A DNA stretch of 64,000 nucleotides from Bacillus rubiinfantis (lineage in GTDB: Bacteria > Bacillota > Bacilli > Bacillales > Cytobacillaceae): positions 248,001-312,000 of the forward strand of contig CCFE01000024.1 of assembly GCA_000752035.1 (NCBI GenBank). The letters are read 5' to 3'. A model generated the notes under the pieces. The model was not told the DNA's origin and made no database searches. It saw nothing but the letters and a program-made list of their open reading frames with translations. The position numbers were made by a program, and so were the translations under genes. Shown piece after piece: positions 17,295 through 24,925 of this stretch. Every line of letters starts with the position of its first letter. The first letter of the stretch is position 1.

Positions 17295-18395
17295 TTAGTA
17301 TCTGGAATATCGGCTAATGTTTAAAAGAACACCGATTGCCATTAACATTAACGTTAGCGATGATCCACCATAACTTAAAAACGGCAATGTAATCCCTGTT
17401 ACCGGCATTAACCCAGTAACAACACCAATATTAATCATCACTTGAATGGCAACCATTGCGATGATTCCGACAGCGAGGAAACTCCCGTATAAATCTGGAG
17501 CTCCTAAGGCAATTCGTATCCCCCGCCACAACAACAAAGCAAACAGGAGAATGATAAAGGAACCGCCAATAAAACCGAGTTCCTCAGAAAGAATCGCAAA
17601 AATAAAATCAGTTTGCGGCTCAGGAAGATAAAAGAATTTTTGCCGGCTCTCACCTAAACCGAGACCAAATAAGCCGCCCGGTCCAATCGCATAAAGCGAT
17701 TGAATGATTTGAAATCCGCTTCCCAGCGGGTCAGACCATGGGTCAAGAAACGAAGTAATCCGCTTAATTCGGTAAGGAGCTGAGGCAATTAAGCCAACGA
17801 AGCCTGCTACCCCTACTAAGCCTAAGAAAACAAAGTGACGAATCCTTGCCCCAGCAATAAAAATCATTACTACACATGTCCCCATCATTACTGTTCCTGT
17901 CCCAAGGTCAGGCTGTAGCATAATCATCGCAAAAGCGACAAAAGCAAGCCCTAATGATGGAATTAATCCTTTTTTAAAGGATGTAATTAACTTTTGTCGT
18001 TCAGATAGAAACTTTGCCAAAAAAGCTATCATTGCCAACTTCATAAATTCAGAAGGCTGAATGGAAAAAGCTCCAACCCCGATCCAACTGCGGGAACCAT
18101 TGCGTACATTGCCGATTCCAGGAATAAGAACAAGAATTAAGAGAACGAAACAAACAATTAAAATCGTTTTCGCCCATGTTCGCCATGTCCAGTAGTTAAT
18201 GTTCATAATAAAAAACATCGCAATGATTCCGACTGCGGCGAACAGAATCTGTCTTTTCGCAAAGAAAAATGAGTCGTCAAATTTATATTCGGCCCAAATC
18301 GCACTTGCACTATAGACCATAATCAGTCCTACCGCGAGCAGTGTAAAGGTAACAATCATTAAAATAAAGTCAGGAGTGGTTCTCTTTGTCGGCAC
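17295..18395 (-). CDS. spoVE: SEDS glycosyltransferase SpoVE (spore cortex)
   Basis: Polytopic SEDS-family peptidoglycan polymerase acting with SpoVD in cortex synthesis in the mother cell. About ten membrane segments; SEDS signatures include GIGNVRNGSRSWIGVG, FSIQPSEFMKL and TGITLPFLSYGGSS. Start GTG 18395, with GAGGTG seven bases upstream. Its position between murD and murG identifies it as SpoVE rather than FtsW, which is at 60890-62095. Length is 366 residues. It is followed by a terminator. Confidence 0.93.
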   Translation of the reverse strand: MPTKRTTPDFILMIVTFTLLAVGLIMVYSASAIWAEYKFDDSFFFAKRQILFAAVGIIAMFFIMNINYWTWRTWAKTILIVCFVLLILVLIPGIGNVRNGSRSWIGVGAFSIQPSEFMKLAMIAFLAKFLSERQKLITSFKKGLIPSLGLAFVAFAMIMLQPDLGTGTVMMGTCVVMIFIAGARIRHFVFLGLVGVAGFVGLIASAPYRIKRITSFLDPWSDPLGSGFQIIQSLYAIGPGGLFGLGLGESRQKFFYLPEPQTDFIFAILSEELGFIGGSFIILLFALLLWRGIRIALGAPDLYGSFLAVGIIAMVAIQVMINIGVVTGLMPVTGITLPFLSYGGSSLTLMLMAIGVLLNISRYSRY

Positions 18396-18423
18396 CGCTA
18401 TACACCTCTACTAACGAGTTTTC

Positions 18424-18487
18424 AGGCTCCAAGCTAAGCAGTCTAGATGTCTAGCACCAACCATTCCGCTTTTAGTTGGACAAGCCT
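18424..18487. repeat. imperfect 64-bp inverted repeat between spoVE and murD
   Basis: Ends AGGCT-CCAA and TTGG-ACA-AGCCT can pair across the whole gap. Inner arms CTAAGC / GCTTTTAG also pair, and GTCTAG occurs twice near the centre. It fills the only loose gap in an otherwise packed operon. It may be a degenerate interspersed repeat; family membership is unproven. Confidence 0.45.
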
Positions 18488-19828
18488 TTACTTAAGCTTA
18501 TGCACCGCTTCAATAAAAATGTCTCCCCTAACTTCAAAAGTTTTGTATTGATCCCAGCTTGCACATGCGGGAGATAATAGGATAACATCACCTGGTTCGG
18601 AGTAAGCGAATGCAACAGGCACAGCCTTGTCAACATTATCGACACGCTCTAATGTATTTATTCCCGCCATTCGCGCAATACGTTCAAGCTTTGGAGCAGT
18701 TTGCCCAAAAGTAATCATTGCTTTTACATACTTAAGATAAGGAATGAGTTCATCAAATTCATTTCCGCGATCAAGTCCACCCGCAAGCAGGATAACCGGA
18801 CTGCGAAAAGCAGAAAGAGCATTGATGGTCGCAATCATATTCGTTGCTTTCGAATCATTATAAAATTTTCTACCATCATATTCTGCCACAAATTGCAGAC
18901 GGTGTTTTACACCAGTAAAAGTCTTAAGCACATGTTCAATCGCCTGATTTTCCACACCAGATAACTTTGCAGCAGCTACAGCAGATAAGATATTTTCTGT
19001 ATTGGTCGCAGCATTTTGGATTGAAACAATTTTCTCTCCGCAAAACCAAACCCATTCATCCTTTAGATAGGCACCATTTTCAACCATTTTCTTCGTGGAA
19101 AATGGAATGATTTTCGCCTTCGAATGACGGGCAATTTCCATCGTTTCTGGTTGGTCTGCATTTACAATTAAAAATTCGTCTTCTGTTTGATTTTTAGTTA
19201 TATTCGCCTTTGCGTTTATATAAGCTTCTTTTGTACCATGATAATCAAGATGAGCATCATAAATATTAGTGATAACGGCAATTTTTGGATGAAACGCAGC
19301 AACTCCCATTAACTGAAAAGAAGATAATTCAATGACAATTGTATTATCGGAAACGGCTTCTTCTGCAACACCGGACGCCACTGTTCCAATATTCCCTGCA
19401 ATAAGCGGCTGTTTGTTGCCTGTATTCAACATCTCATAGATTAGGGTTGTCGTAGTCGTCTTCCCGTTTGTACCTGTTATGCCAATAAACGGTGCCTCTG
19501 AAATTTGATAAGCAAGCTCCACTTCTGTAATAACCGGTATTCCCTTGTCAATCGCCATTTGAATCATTGAGTTTTCATAAGGAATTCCGGGATTTTTTAC
19601 AATTAGCTCAAAGCCTTCGTCCAACAGTTCAACTGGATGCTCCCCACAAATCACCTTAATTCCTTGCTCTAATAGATCTTGTGCTTCAGGATTTTCCGAA
19701 AACGGCTTTTTATCGTTTACAGTAACGAATGCTCCAAGCTTATGTAATAACGTGGCGGCTGTTACCCCGCTTTTTGCTAAACCTAGCACGAGTATTTTTT
19801 TATGATGAAAGGACTCAATCTGCTTCAA
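18488..19828 (-). CDS. murD: UDP-MurNAc-L-alanine:D-glutamate ligase MurD
   Basis: Cytoplasmic ATP-dependent Mur ligase adding D-Glu to UDP-MurNAc-L-Ala. An N-terminal Rossmann-like domain is followed by the ATP loop GITGTNGKTTTT (about residue 117), the central-domain VITNIYDAHLDYHGT and the C-terminal DSKATNMIATINAL and LSPACASWDQYKTFEVRG motifs. The start is TTG 19828, directly after the mraY stop codon, with GAGGTG nine bases upstream. Length is 446 residues. Confidence 0.97.
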   Translation of the reverse strand: MKQIESFHHKKILVLGLAKSGVTAATLLHKLGAFVTVNDKKPFSENPEAQDLLEQGIKVICGEHPVELLDEGFELIVKNPGIPYENSMIQMAIDKGIPVITEVELAYQISEAPFIGITGTNGKTTTTTLIYEMLNTGNKQPLIAGNIGTVASGVAEEAVSDNTIVIELSSFQLMGVAAFHPKIAVITNIYDAHLDYHGTKEAYINAKANITKNQTEDEFLIVNADQPETMEIARHSKAKIIPFSTKKMVENGAYLKDEWVWFCGEKIVSIQNAATNTENILSAVAAAKLSGVENQAIEHVLKTFTGVKHRLQFVAEYDGRKFYNDSKATNMIATINALSAFRSPVILLAGGLDRGNEFDELIPYLKYVKAMITFGQTAPKLERIARMAGINTLERVDNVDKAVPVAFAYSEPGDVILLSPACASWDQYKTFEVRGDIFIEAVHKLK

Positions 19829-20803
19829 TTACAACCACACCTCGATATAGATTCCTAATACTGCAAGGATTAATCCAACAGACCAAAATGTTACCACAAC
19901 TCTCCATTCAGACCAGCCCAGCAGTTCATAATGGTGATGCAACGGACTCATCCGGAAGATTCGCTTGCCAGTTAATTTGAAAGACGCCACTTGCAAGATG
20001 ACCGATAATGTCTCAATAACAAAAACACCACCGATAATGATCAACAATAATTCAAGCTTAGTCAGAATGGCAATGGTTGCAATTGCACCACCAAGAGCTA
20101 ATGATCCGGTATCTCCCATAAATACCTTGGCTGGATGTGCATTAAATACTAAAAAGCCAAGGACAGCACCAACGACCGCTACAGAAAAAATCGCTATCTC
20201 CATTTGGGATTGACTCCAAGCCAAAACAGCAAAGGCCCCAAACGCAATTGCCGCAGTACCAGATAATAGACCATCAAGGCCATCCGTTAAGTTGACTGCG
20301 TTCGAAAAGCCGACAAGCCAAAACACAATAAAAAATACAAAAAACCATCCTAAATCGAAACTGGTTTCGGTAAACGGAATGCTAATATCTGTTGAAAAAC
20401 CTTTTTGTTTATATACTAAATAAAAAATAACTGAAATGATGATTTGCCCTAATAGTTTTTGCTTCGAGGTTAAACCTAGATTACGTTTCATGACCACTTT
20501 GATAAAATCATCCAAAAAACCTAGTAATCCAAAGCCAAGAGTTACAAGTAAGAGCAAGTAGGTCTTCACCGTCGGTTCTGAAAATTTACCTGTCATGACG
20601 ATAGTGGTAATCACAATTGAAAATAAAATCATGATACCGCCCATCGTTGGTGTACCAGATTTTTTTTGGTGCGACTTCGGACCTTCTTCACGAATGCTTT
20701 GTCCAAATTTCAACCTGCGTAAGAAGGGAATAAAAACCGGCGAAAGTAAAACAGTAACTAAAAAAGCCATAATAATCGTAAAAAGTATAACTTGTTCCAG
20801 CAT
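19829..20803 (-). CDS. mraY: phospho-MurNAc-pentapeptide translocase MraY
   Basis: Polytopic membrane enzyme that transfers phospho-MurNAc-pentapeptide to undecaprenyl phosphate, forming lipid I. About ten membrane segments; the catalytic aspartates are in FLDDFIKV and NAVNLTDGLDGL, and FMGDTGSLALGG and MSPLHHHYELLGW are family motifs. ATG 20803 has GGGAGGGG upstream, a ribosome site made of the last codons of the preceding murF-like ORF. Length is 324 residues. Confidence 0.97.
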   Translation of the reverse strand: MLEQVILFTIIMAFLVTVLLSPVFIPFLRRLKFGQSIREEGPKSHQKKSGTPTMGGIMILFSIVITTIVMTGKFSEPTVKTYLLLLVTLGFGLLGFLDDFIKVVMKRNLGLTSKQKLLGQIIISVIFYLVYKQKGFSTDISIPFTETSFDLGWFFVFFIVFWLVGFSNAVNLTDGLDGLLSGTAAIAFGAFAVLAWSQSQMEIAIFSVAVVGAVLGFLVFNAHPAKVFMGDTGSLALGGAIATIAILTKLELLLIIIGGVFVIETLSVILQVASFKLTGKRIFRMSPLHHHYELLGWSEWRVVVTFWSVGLILAVLGIYIEVWL

Positions 20804-20805
20804 TT

Positions 20806-21243
20806 TTATCCCCTCCCTTCTTGAATTGCTACTAACTTATTTAATAGTACTGCAATATCATATGTTTGATTATTTTTATTATGAAGTTTTTTGCTGGAAA
20901 ATTGAAAGTTCGTATACTGCATTTTGTTATTTGTTTCTCCATTTAATTTGTCAATATAGAATTCTAACAGTTTTATTACTGATTCAGCTAAATCAGCAGT
21001 ATAAAAGACCGGAAACTGATTTGGTATATAAGGAGGCAATTCCTCCCCTTGCTGCCAAATCGCTGCTATGGCACCATTTGCAATCGCCTTTGAAAGTTGA
21101 TCAGATACGTTATTGAGAGAAATGAACAACCCCTTTGGCTGAGACAAATCCGCACGATCGCTCACAGTATGAAACGACAGTATATCATCAATTCCTCTTT
21201 TCTCGGGAAATAATGCAGCTAAATCCTTTAATGTTAAATACAT
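20806..21243 (-). CDS. solitary MurF N-terminal-like domain protein (no ligase core)
   Basis: A 145-residue protein whose first about 100 residues resemble the UDP-MurNAc-binding N-terminal domain of MurE/MurF: TVSDRADLSQPKGLFISL, then AIANGAIAAIWQQGEELP and VFYTADLAESVIKLL. MurE in the same operon shows the same order (RKVQMGSLFICIKG, then SGAVAIIAERP). No ATP loop and no central or C-terminal ligase domain follow; the tail (about 105-145) is polar and unrecognised. The start overlaps murE by ten bases behind GAGGAG, and its end supplies the mraY ribosome site. It sits in the slot between murE and mraY that holds murF in many bacteria. It cannot be a ligase; role unknown. Confidence 0.8.
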   Translation of the reverse strand: MYLTLKDLAALFPEKRGIDDILSFHTVSDRADLSQPKGLFISLNNVSDQLSKAIANGAIAAIWQQGEELPPYIPNQFPVFYTADLAESVIKLLEFYIDKLNGETNNKMQYTNFQFSSKKLHNKNNQTYDIAVLLNKLVAIQEGRG

Positions 21244-22706
21244 TCCAGTCTCTCCTCAATCGCTTCCCTTGCCACTAGCCGATCATCAAAATCATGAACA
21301 ACCTTGCCTATAATTTGATAGGTTTCATGGCCTTTACCAGCAATTAACACAACATCACCGGCTTCTGCCTGTTTAATAGCTAAATGAATGGCCTCCTTAC
21401 GATCAGGAACGACTAAGTACTCTTTGCCAATAACCCCAGCTTCCATATCACTTAGGATAGCCAGCGGCTCTTCGCTTCGTGGGTTATCGGATGTAAATAT
21501 CGGATTAGAGGCATAGCGGCAGGCAATTTGTGCCATTAGTGGTCGCTTTGTCCGGTCGCGATCGCCACCACAGCCGACAACAACAAACACCCTTTTTCGG
21601 GCAAAATATCTTATCGTTTTTAATACATTTTCGAGACTGTCAGGTGTATGAGCATAGTCAACAATTACGGTGAAATCCTGGCCTGCATTAACAAGCTCAA
21701 ATCTTCCAGCAACCCCTTTTACCGTTTCGATTGAACTGATGGCGTCTTCTAGAGTAATACCAGACACGACCGCAGTCGTAATAGCTGCTAACACGTTATA
21801 AACACTAAATTTTCCAATTAGCTGTAATTGAATTGGGTATTGCTTATCTCCCATTATGATATCAAAACGTGTCCCAGAGGATGACATCTCTATGTTCACA
21901 GCTTGTAAATCTGCCGAATGGTCAATTCCATATGTAACTACATGTGCCGCGGTTGATTTTTTGAATAAGTTAGAAGCGGAATCATCGGCATTTAAGACCG
22001 CAAATTTGGGTTTATCTAACGGAAACGCATTTCCGAGCTGTGCGAACAGAAGACTCTTAGCGCGTTTATATTCCTCCATCGTTTTATGATAATCCAAATG
22101 ATCCTGTGTTAAGTTTGTAAATACGGCAATATTAAAATCACAGCCATGAACCCTGCCCAAGTCTAGCGCATGCGAAGATACCTCCATAACAGCCATCTCT
22201 ACACCTTCTTGCACCATTTCTTGGAAGGTCTTTTGTAATGTCAAGCTCTCAGGAGTTGTATTTTTCGTTTCAATTGTCTTATCAGCTATTTTTGTGTACA
22301 TCGTACCGATAAGACCTGTTTTTTGATCATGGTCTGTAAATATTTTTTCAATTAAATGGCTGGTAGTCGTTTTTCCATTCGTACCGGTAATGCCAATTAA
22401 GTGTAGCTTTTGCGTTGGCTGCCCATAGAATGCATCAGCCAATACCGCCATTGCCCTAACAGTATCCTTTACGATAACGACGGGTACATCCAATGACAGC
22501 GGTCTCTCAGCGATAATTGCCACCGCTCCACTATTAACGGCTGATTGGGCAAACTCATGACCATCTACCGTATAACCTTTAATACAAATAAATAAGCTCC
22601 CCATCTGCACCTTGCGGTTATCATTCTCAATCGAAGTAATCTCAGGATTTTCGCCTTGATATGGAACGATAGGATACAAATGTTTGAGCAGTTCTTGCAA
22701 TTTCAT
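21234..22706 (-). CDS. murE: UDP-MurNAc-tripeptide synthetase MurE (meso-DAP adding)
   Basis: Mur ligase adding meso-diaminopimelate to UDP-MurNAc-L-Ala-D-Glu. N-terminal UDP-binding domain (about 1-105), ATP loop IGITGTNGKTTTSHL (about 110), carbamylated-lysine region and HDFDDR-containing C-terminal domain are present. The motif SDNPRSEEP (about 405) marks meso-DAP specificity. ATG 22706 opens the murE-(murF-like)-mraY-murD-spoVE unit. Length is 490 residues. Confidence 0.97.
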   Translation of the reverse strand: MKLQELLKHLYPIVPYQGENPEITSIENDNRKVQMGSLFICIKGYTVDGHEFAQSAVNSGAVAIIAERPLSLDVPVVIVKDTVRAMAVLADAFYGQPTQKLHLIGITGTNGKTTTSHLIEKIFTDHDQKTGLIGTMYTKIADKTIETKNTTPESLTLQKTFQEMVQEGVEMAVMEVSSHALDLGRVHGCDFNIAVFTNLTQDHLDYHKTMEEYKRAKSLLFAQLGNAFPLDKPKFAVLNADDSASNLFKKSTAAHVVTYGIDHSADLQAVNIEMSSSGTRFDIIMGDKQYPIQLQLIGKFSVYNVLAAITTAVVSGITLEDAISSIETVKGVAGRFELVNAGQDFTVIVDYAHTPDSLENVLKTIRYFARKRVFVVVGCGGDRDRTKRPLMAQIACRYASNPIFTSDNPRSEEPLAILSDMEAGVIGKEYLVVPDRKEAIHLAIKQAEAGDVVLIAGKGHETYQIIGKVVHDFDDRLVAREAIEERLECI

Positions 22707-22833
22707 GTATACTCAAATCCTCTCATGACCTTACATACTTTTACTTGAAAACTATAACATATTCACAGAAAAAAGTTTCACCTTATTTTACACAAAAAAT
22801 AATTTTTTTGCTATTTCCTTACCATTTAATATG

Positions 22834-22869
22834 AAAAAAGGGAGGCTGAAAATGAATCCTGGCCACCCT
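22834..22869 (-). terminator. probable terminator of spoVD
   Basis: Minus-strand AGGGTGGC / GCCTCCCT (22862-22869 and 22839-22846, one mismatch) with a 15-base loop and six T residues. It lies in the 191-base gap between spoVD and murE, where nothing else was recognised. Confidence 0.5.
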
Positions 22870-22897
22870 GAGCTTATTTTATGCCTGTTAAGTTAGG

Positions 22898-24817
22898 TTA
22901 CTCCCCCTTTCCAAAATAAATCCTAATTTTCGCACCTTCTTTCACCTTTGTTCCCGCTTCAGGAGATTGTCTTAGAACTACATCTCCGTCACCGCTTGTA
23001 TCAATTTTCAAGTTATCAAGCTGTTGCTGAAGTTCACTTTTTGTTAACCCAACAAAATCAGGTACCTCTATTAATGGCGAATCAGGCCATTTTATTTCTT
23101 TTTGTATTTGTTTTTTTCTTGGTTCAACGCCTAAAGCAATTAAACTGTCTTTCATAATATTTCCTACAATCGGGGCACTAATTGTTCCTCCAAATGCCCT
23201 TACTCCCTTAGGATTATCAATCGCTACATAGACCACGATTTGCGGGTCATCTGCCGGTGCAAAACCAATAAATGATACAATAAAATTGTTTTCAAGATAT
23301 CTTCCGCCCTGTGCTTTCTGTGCTGTACCTGTTTTACCGCCAACTCGGTAAGAATCAACAAACGCCCTGCTGCCCGTTCCTTGGGCGACAACACTTTCTA
23401 GCGCGTGGCGAATTTCTTTAGAGGTTTTTTCTGAGATTACCTTACGCTTTTCTACCGGGGTATTTCGCATAACCACTTCTTTTGTTACCGGGTCGATTAA
23501 CTCCTTAGCGATAAATGGCTGATATAAAGTACCTCCATTTACAGCTGCTGAAACAGCTGCCACCTGTTGAATAGGTGTGACCGAAACACCTTGTCCGAAG
23601 GCAGTGGTAGCCTGCTCCACTGGACCAACTCGATCTAGATTAAAGAGTATCCCAGTCCCTTCACCTTGTAAATCAATCCCTGTTTTTTGACCAAAGCCGA
23701 AATCCTTAATGTATTTAAATAGCTTTTCTTTTCCAAGCCGATCTCCTAGCTCAACAAATCCAGGGTTACAGGAATTTTGCACGACTTCTAAAAAGCTTTG
23801 GTCCCCATGGCCGCCGCGCTTCCAGCATTTTAAACGGGCACCGGCTACTTGAACAGAACCGGAATCATGAAAATGTTCTTTTTCCAGGTCTACCTTCCCC
23901 TCTTCTAATGCAGCAGCCAAAGTAATAATTTTAAATGTAGAACCAGGTTCATACGTCATCCACACAGGGAGGTTGCGGTTATATACTTCTTGAGAGACAC
24001 TTTGAAACTTAGCCGGATCAAAAGTTGGCCGGCTAGACATCGCAAGGATTTCACCATTATTAGGATTCATCGCAATCGCGATTGCGCCGTCAGGGTTGTA
24101 GGTGGCATCAGCAATATCGAGTTCACGCTCAACAATCTTTTGAATCTTGGAGTCTATCGTCAATTTTAAATCTAATCCGTTTTTTGGCTGTTCATAATCA
24201 TCAGCCATGTCATTCATTCGTTCACCTTTCGCATTGGCATAAAATTTTACCGATCCTCTTTCACCGCTTAATTCTTTATCATAATATTTCTCCAAACCCA
24301 TTAATCCTTGGTTATCTACTCCAGCAAATCCAAGTACATGAGAAAGATAACTGCCATTTGGATAATGACGCTTTGAATCCTCCCCTATATAGACCCCTTT
24401 AAGCCCAAGTGAGCGAATTTCTTTCGCTTTTACGTGAGAAATCTTTCTCCCCTCTTTTATTCTGATAATACTTTTCTTCTGAGTTATCTCGCGATAAGCC
24501 TTTTCTTTTGACATATTGAGAGCCTTAGCAAGCTTTGCAGCTGTCTCTGCAGGATTTTTTACTTGCCTTGGGATTACATAAACAGTAGGGGCACTAATAT
24601 TGGTAGCTAATTCTACACCATTGCGGTCAATAATTTTTCCCCGCTCGGGTTCAAATGGAATGTTACGGCTCCAGGAGTCTTTTGCCCGAGCTGTAAGGCT
24701 ATCACCTAGAAAAAATTGAACGTACCCTAGACGAACATCAATGATTAGGAAGATAAGGATTCCGACGACTAAAGCAATGATTAACCGTTTACGGACAGTA
24801 ACATTGGAAACACGCAT
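22898..24817 (-). CDS. spoVD: spore cortex transpeptidase SpoVD (class B PBP)
   Basis: Sporulation-specific class B penicillin-binding protein that cross-links cortex peptidoglycan with SpoVE. One N-terminal membrane helix (about 11-31), a dimerisation domain, then the transpeptidase domain with STFK (293-296), SCN in QNSCNPGF and KTGTAQ. A single PASTA domain is at the end (about 575-639). ATG 24817 follows AAGGAG. It is flanked by hairpins, so it may be its own unit; B. subtilis spoVD is sigmaE-dependent, but no convincing sigmaE promoter was seen. Confidence 0.95.
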   Translation of the reverse strand: MRVSNVTVRKRLIIALVVGILIFLIIDVRLGYVQFFLGDSLTARAKDSWSRNIPFEPERGKIIDRNGVELATNISAPTVYVIPRQVKNPAETAAKLAKALNMSKEKAYREITQKKSIIRIKEGRKISHVKAKEIRSLGLKGVYIGEDSKRHYPNGSYLSHVLGFAGVDNQGLMGLEKYYDKELSGERGSVKFYANAKGERMNDMADDYEQPKNGLDLKLTIDSKIQKIVERELDIADATYNPDGAIAIAMNPNNGEILAMSSRPTFDPAKFQSVSQEVYNRNLPVWMTYEPGSTFKIITLAAALEEGKVDLEKEHFHDSGSVQVAGARLKCWKRGGHGDQSFLEVVQNSCNPGFVELGDRLGKEKLFKYIKDFGFGQKTGIDLQGEGTGILFNLDRVGPVEQATTAFGQGVSVTPIQQVAAVSAAVNGGTLYQPFIAKELIDPVTKEVVMRNTPVEKRKVISEKTSKEIRHALESVVAQGTGSRAFVDSYRVGGKTGTAQKAQGGRYLENNFIVSFIGFAPADDPQIVVYVAIDNPKGVRAFGGTISAPIVGNIMKDSLIALGVEPRKKQIQKEIKWPDSPLIEVPDFVGLTKSELQQQLDNLKIDTSGDGDVVLRQSPEAGTKVKEGAKIRIYFGKGE

Positions 24818-24893
24818 AGTATGAACGCTCCTTCTTTACAGTATCGTTCATTTATATGCTTGTACATTCCTTTATAGAAGCTCTATCGAACAC

Positions 24894-24920
24894 AAAAAAT
24901 CCTGCACAGTTAGCAGGATT
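24894..24920. terminator. intrinsic terminator of pbpB
   Basis: Stem AATCCTGC / GCAGGATT (24898-24905, 24913-24920) with a seven-base loop and T runs on both strands. It lies directly after pbpB. Confidence 0.9.
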
Positions 24921-24925
24921 TTTTT

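Noticed and set aside
20806..21243. Frameshifted full-length murF
   Set aside because: No ATP loop or ligase motif is found in any frame before mraY, which starts three bases after the stop codon; the rest of murF is absent rather than shifted.
24818..24893. sigmaE promoter of spoVD
   Set aside because: GCATATA is present but no CATACAAT-like box lies at the required spacing.
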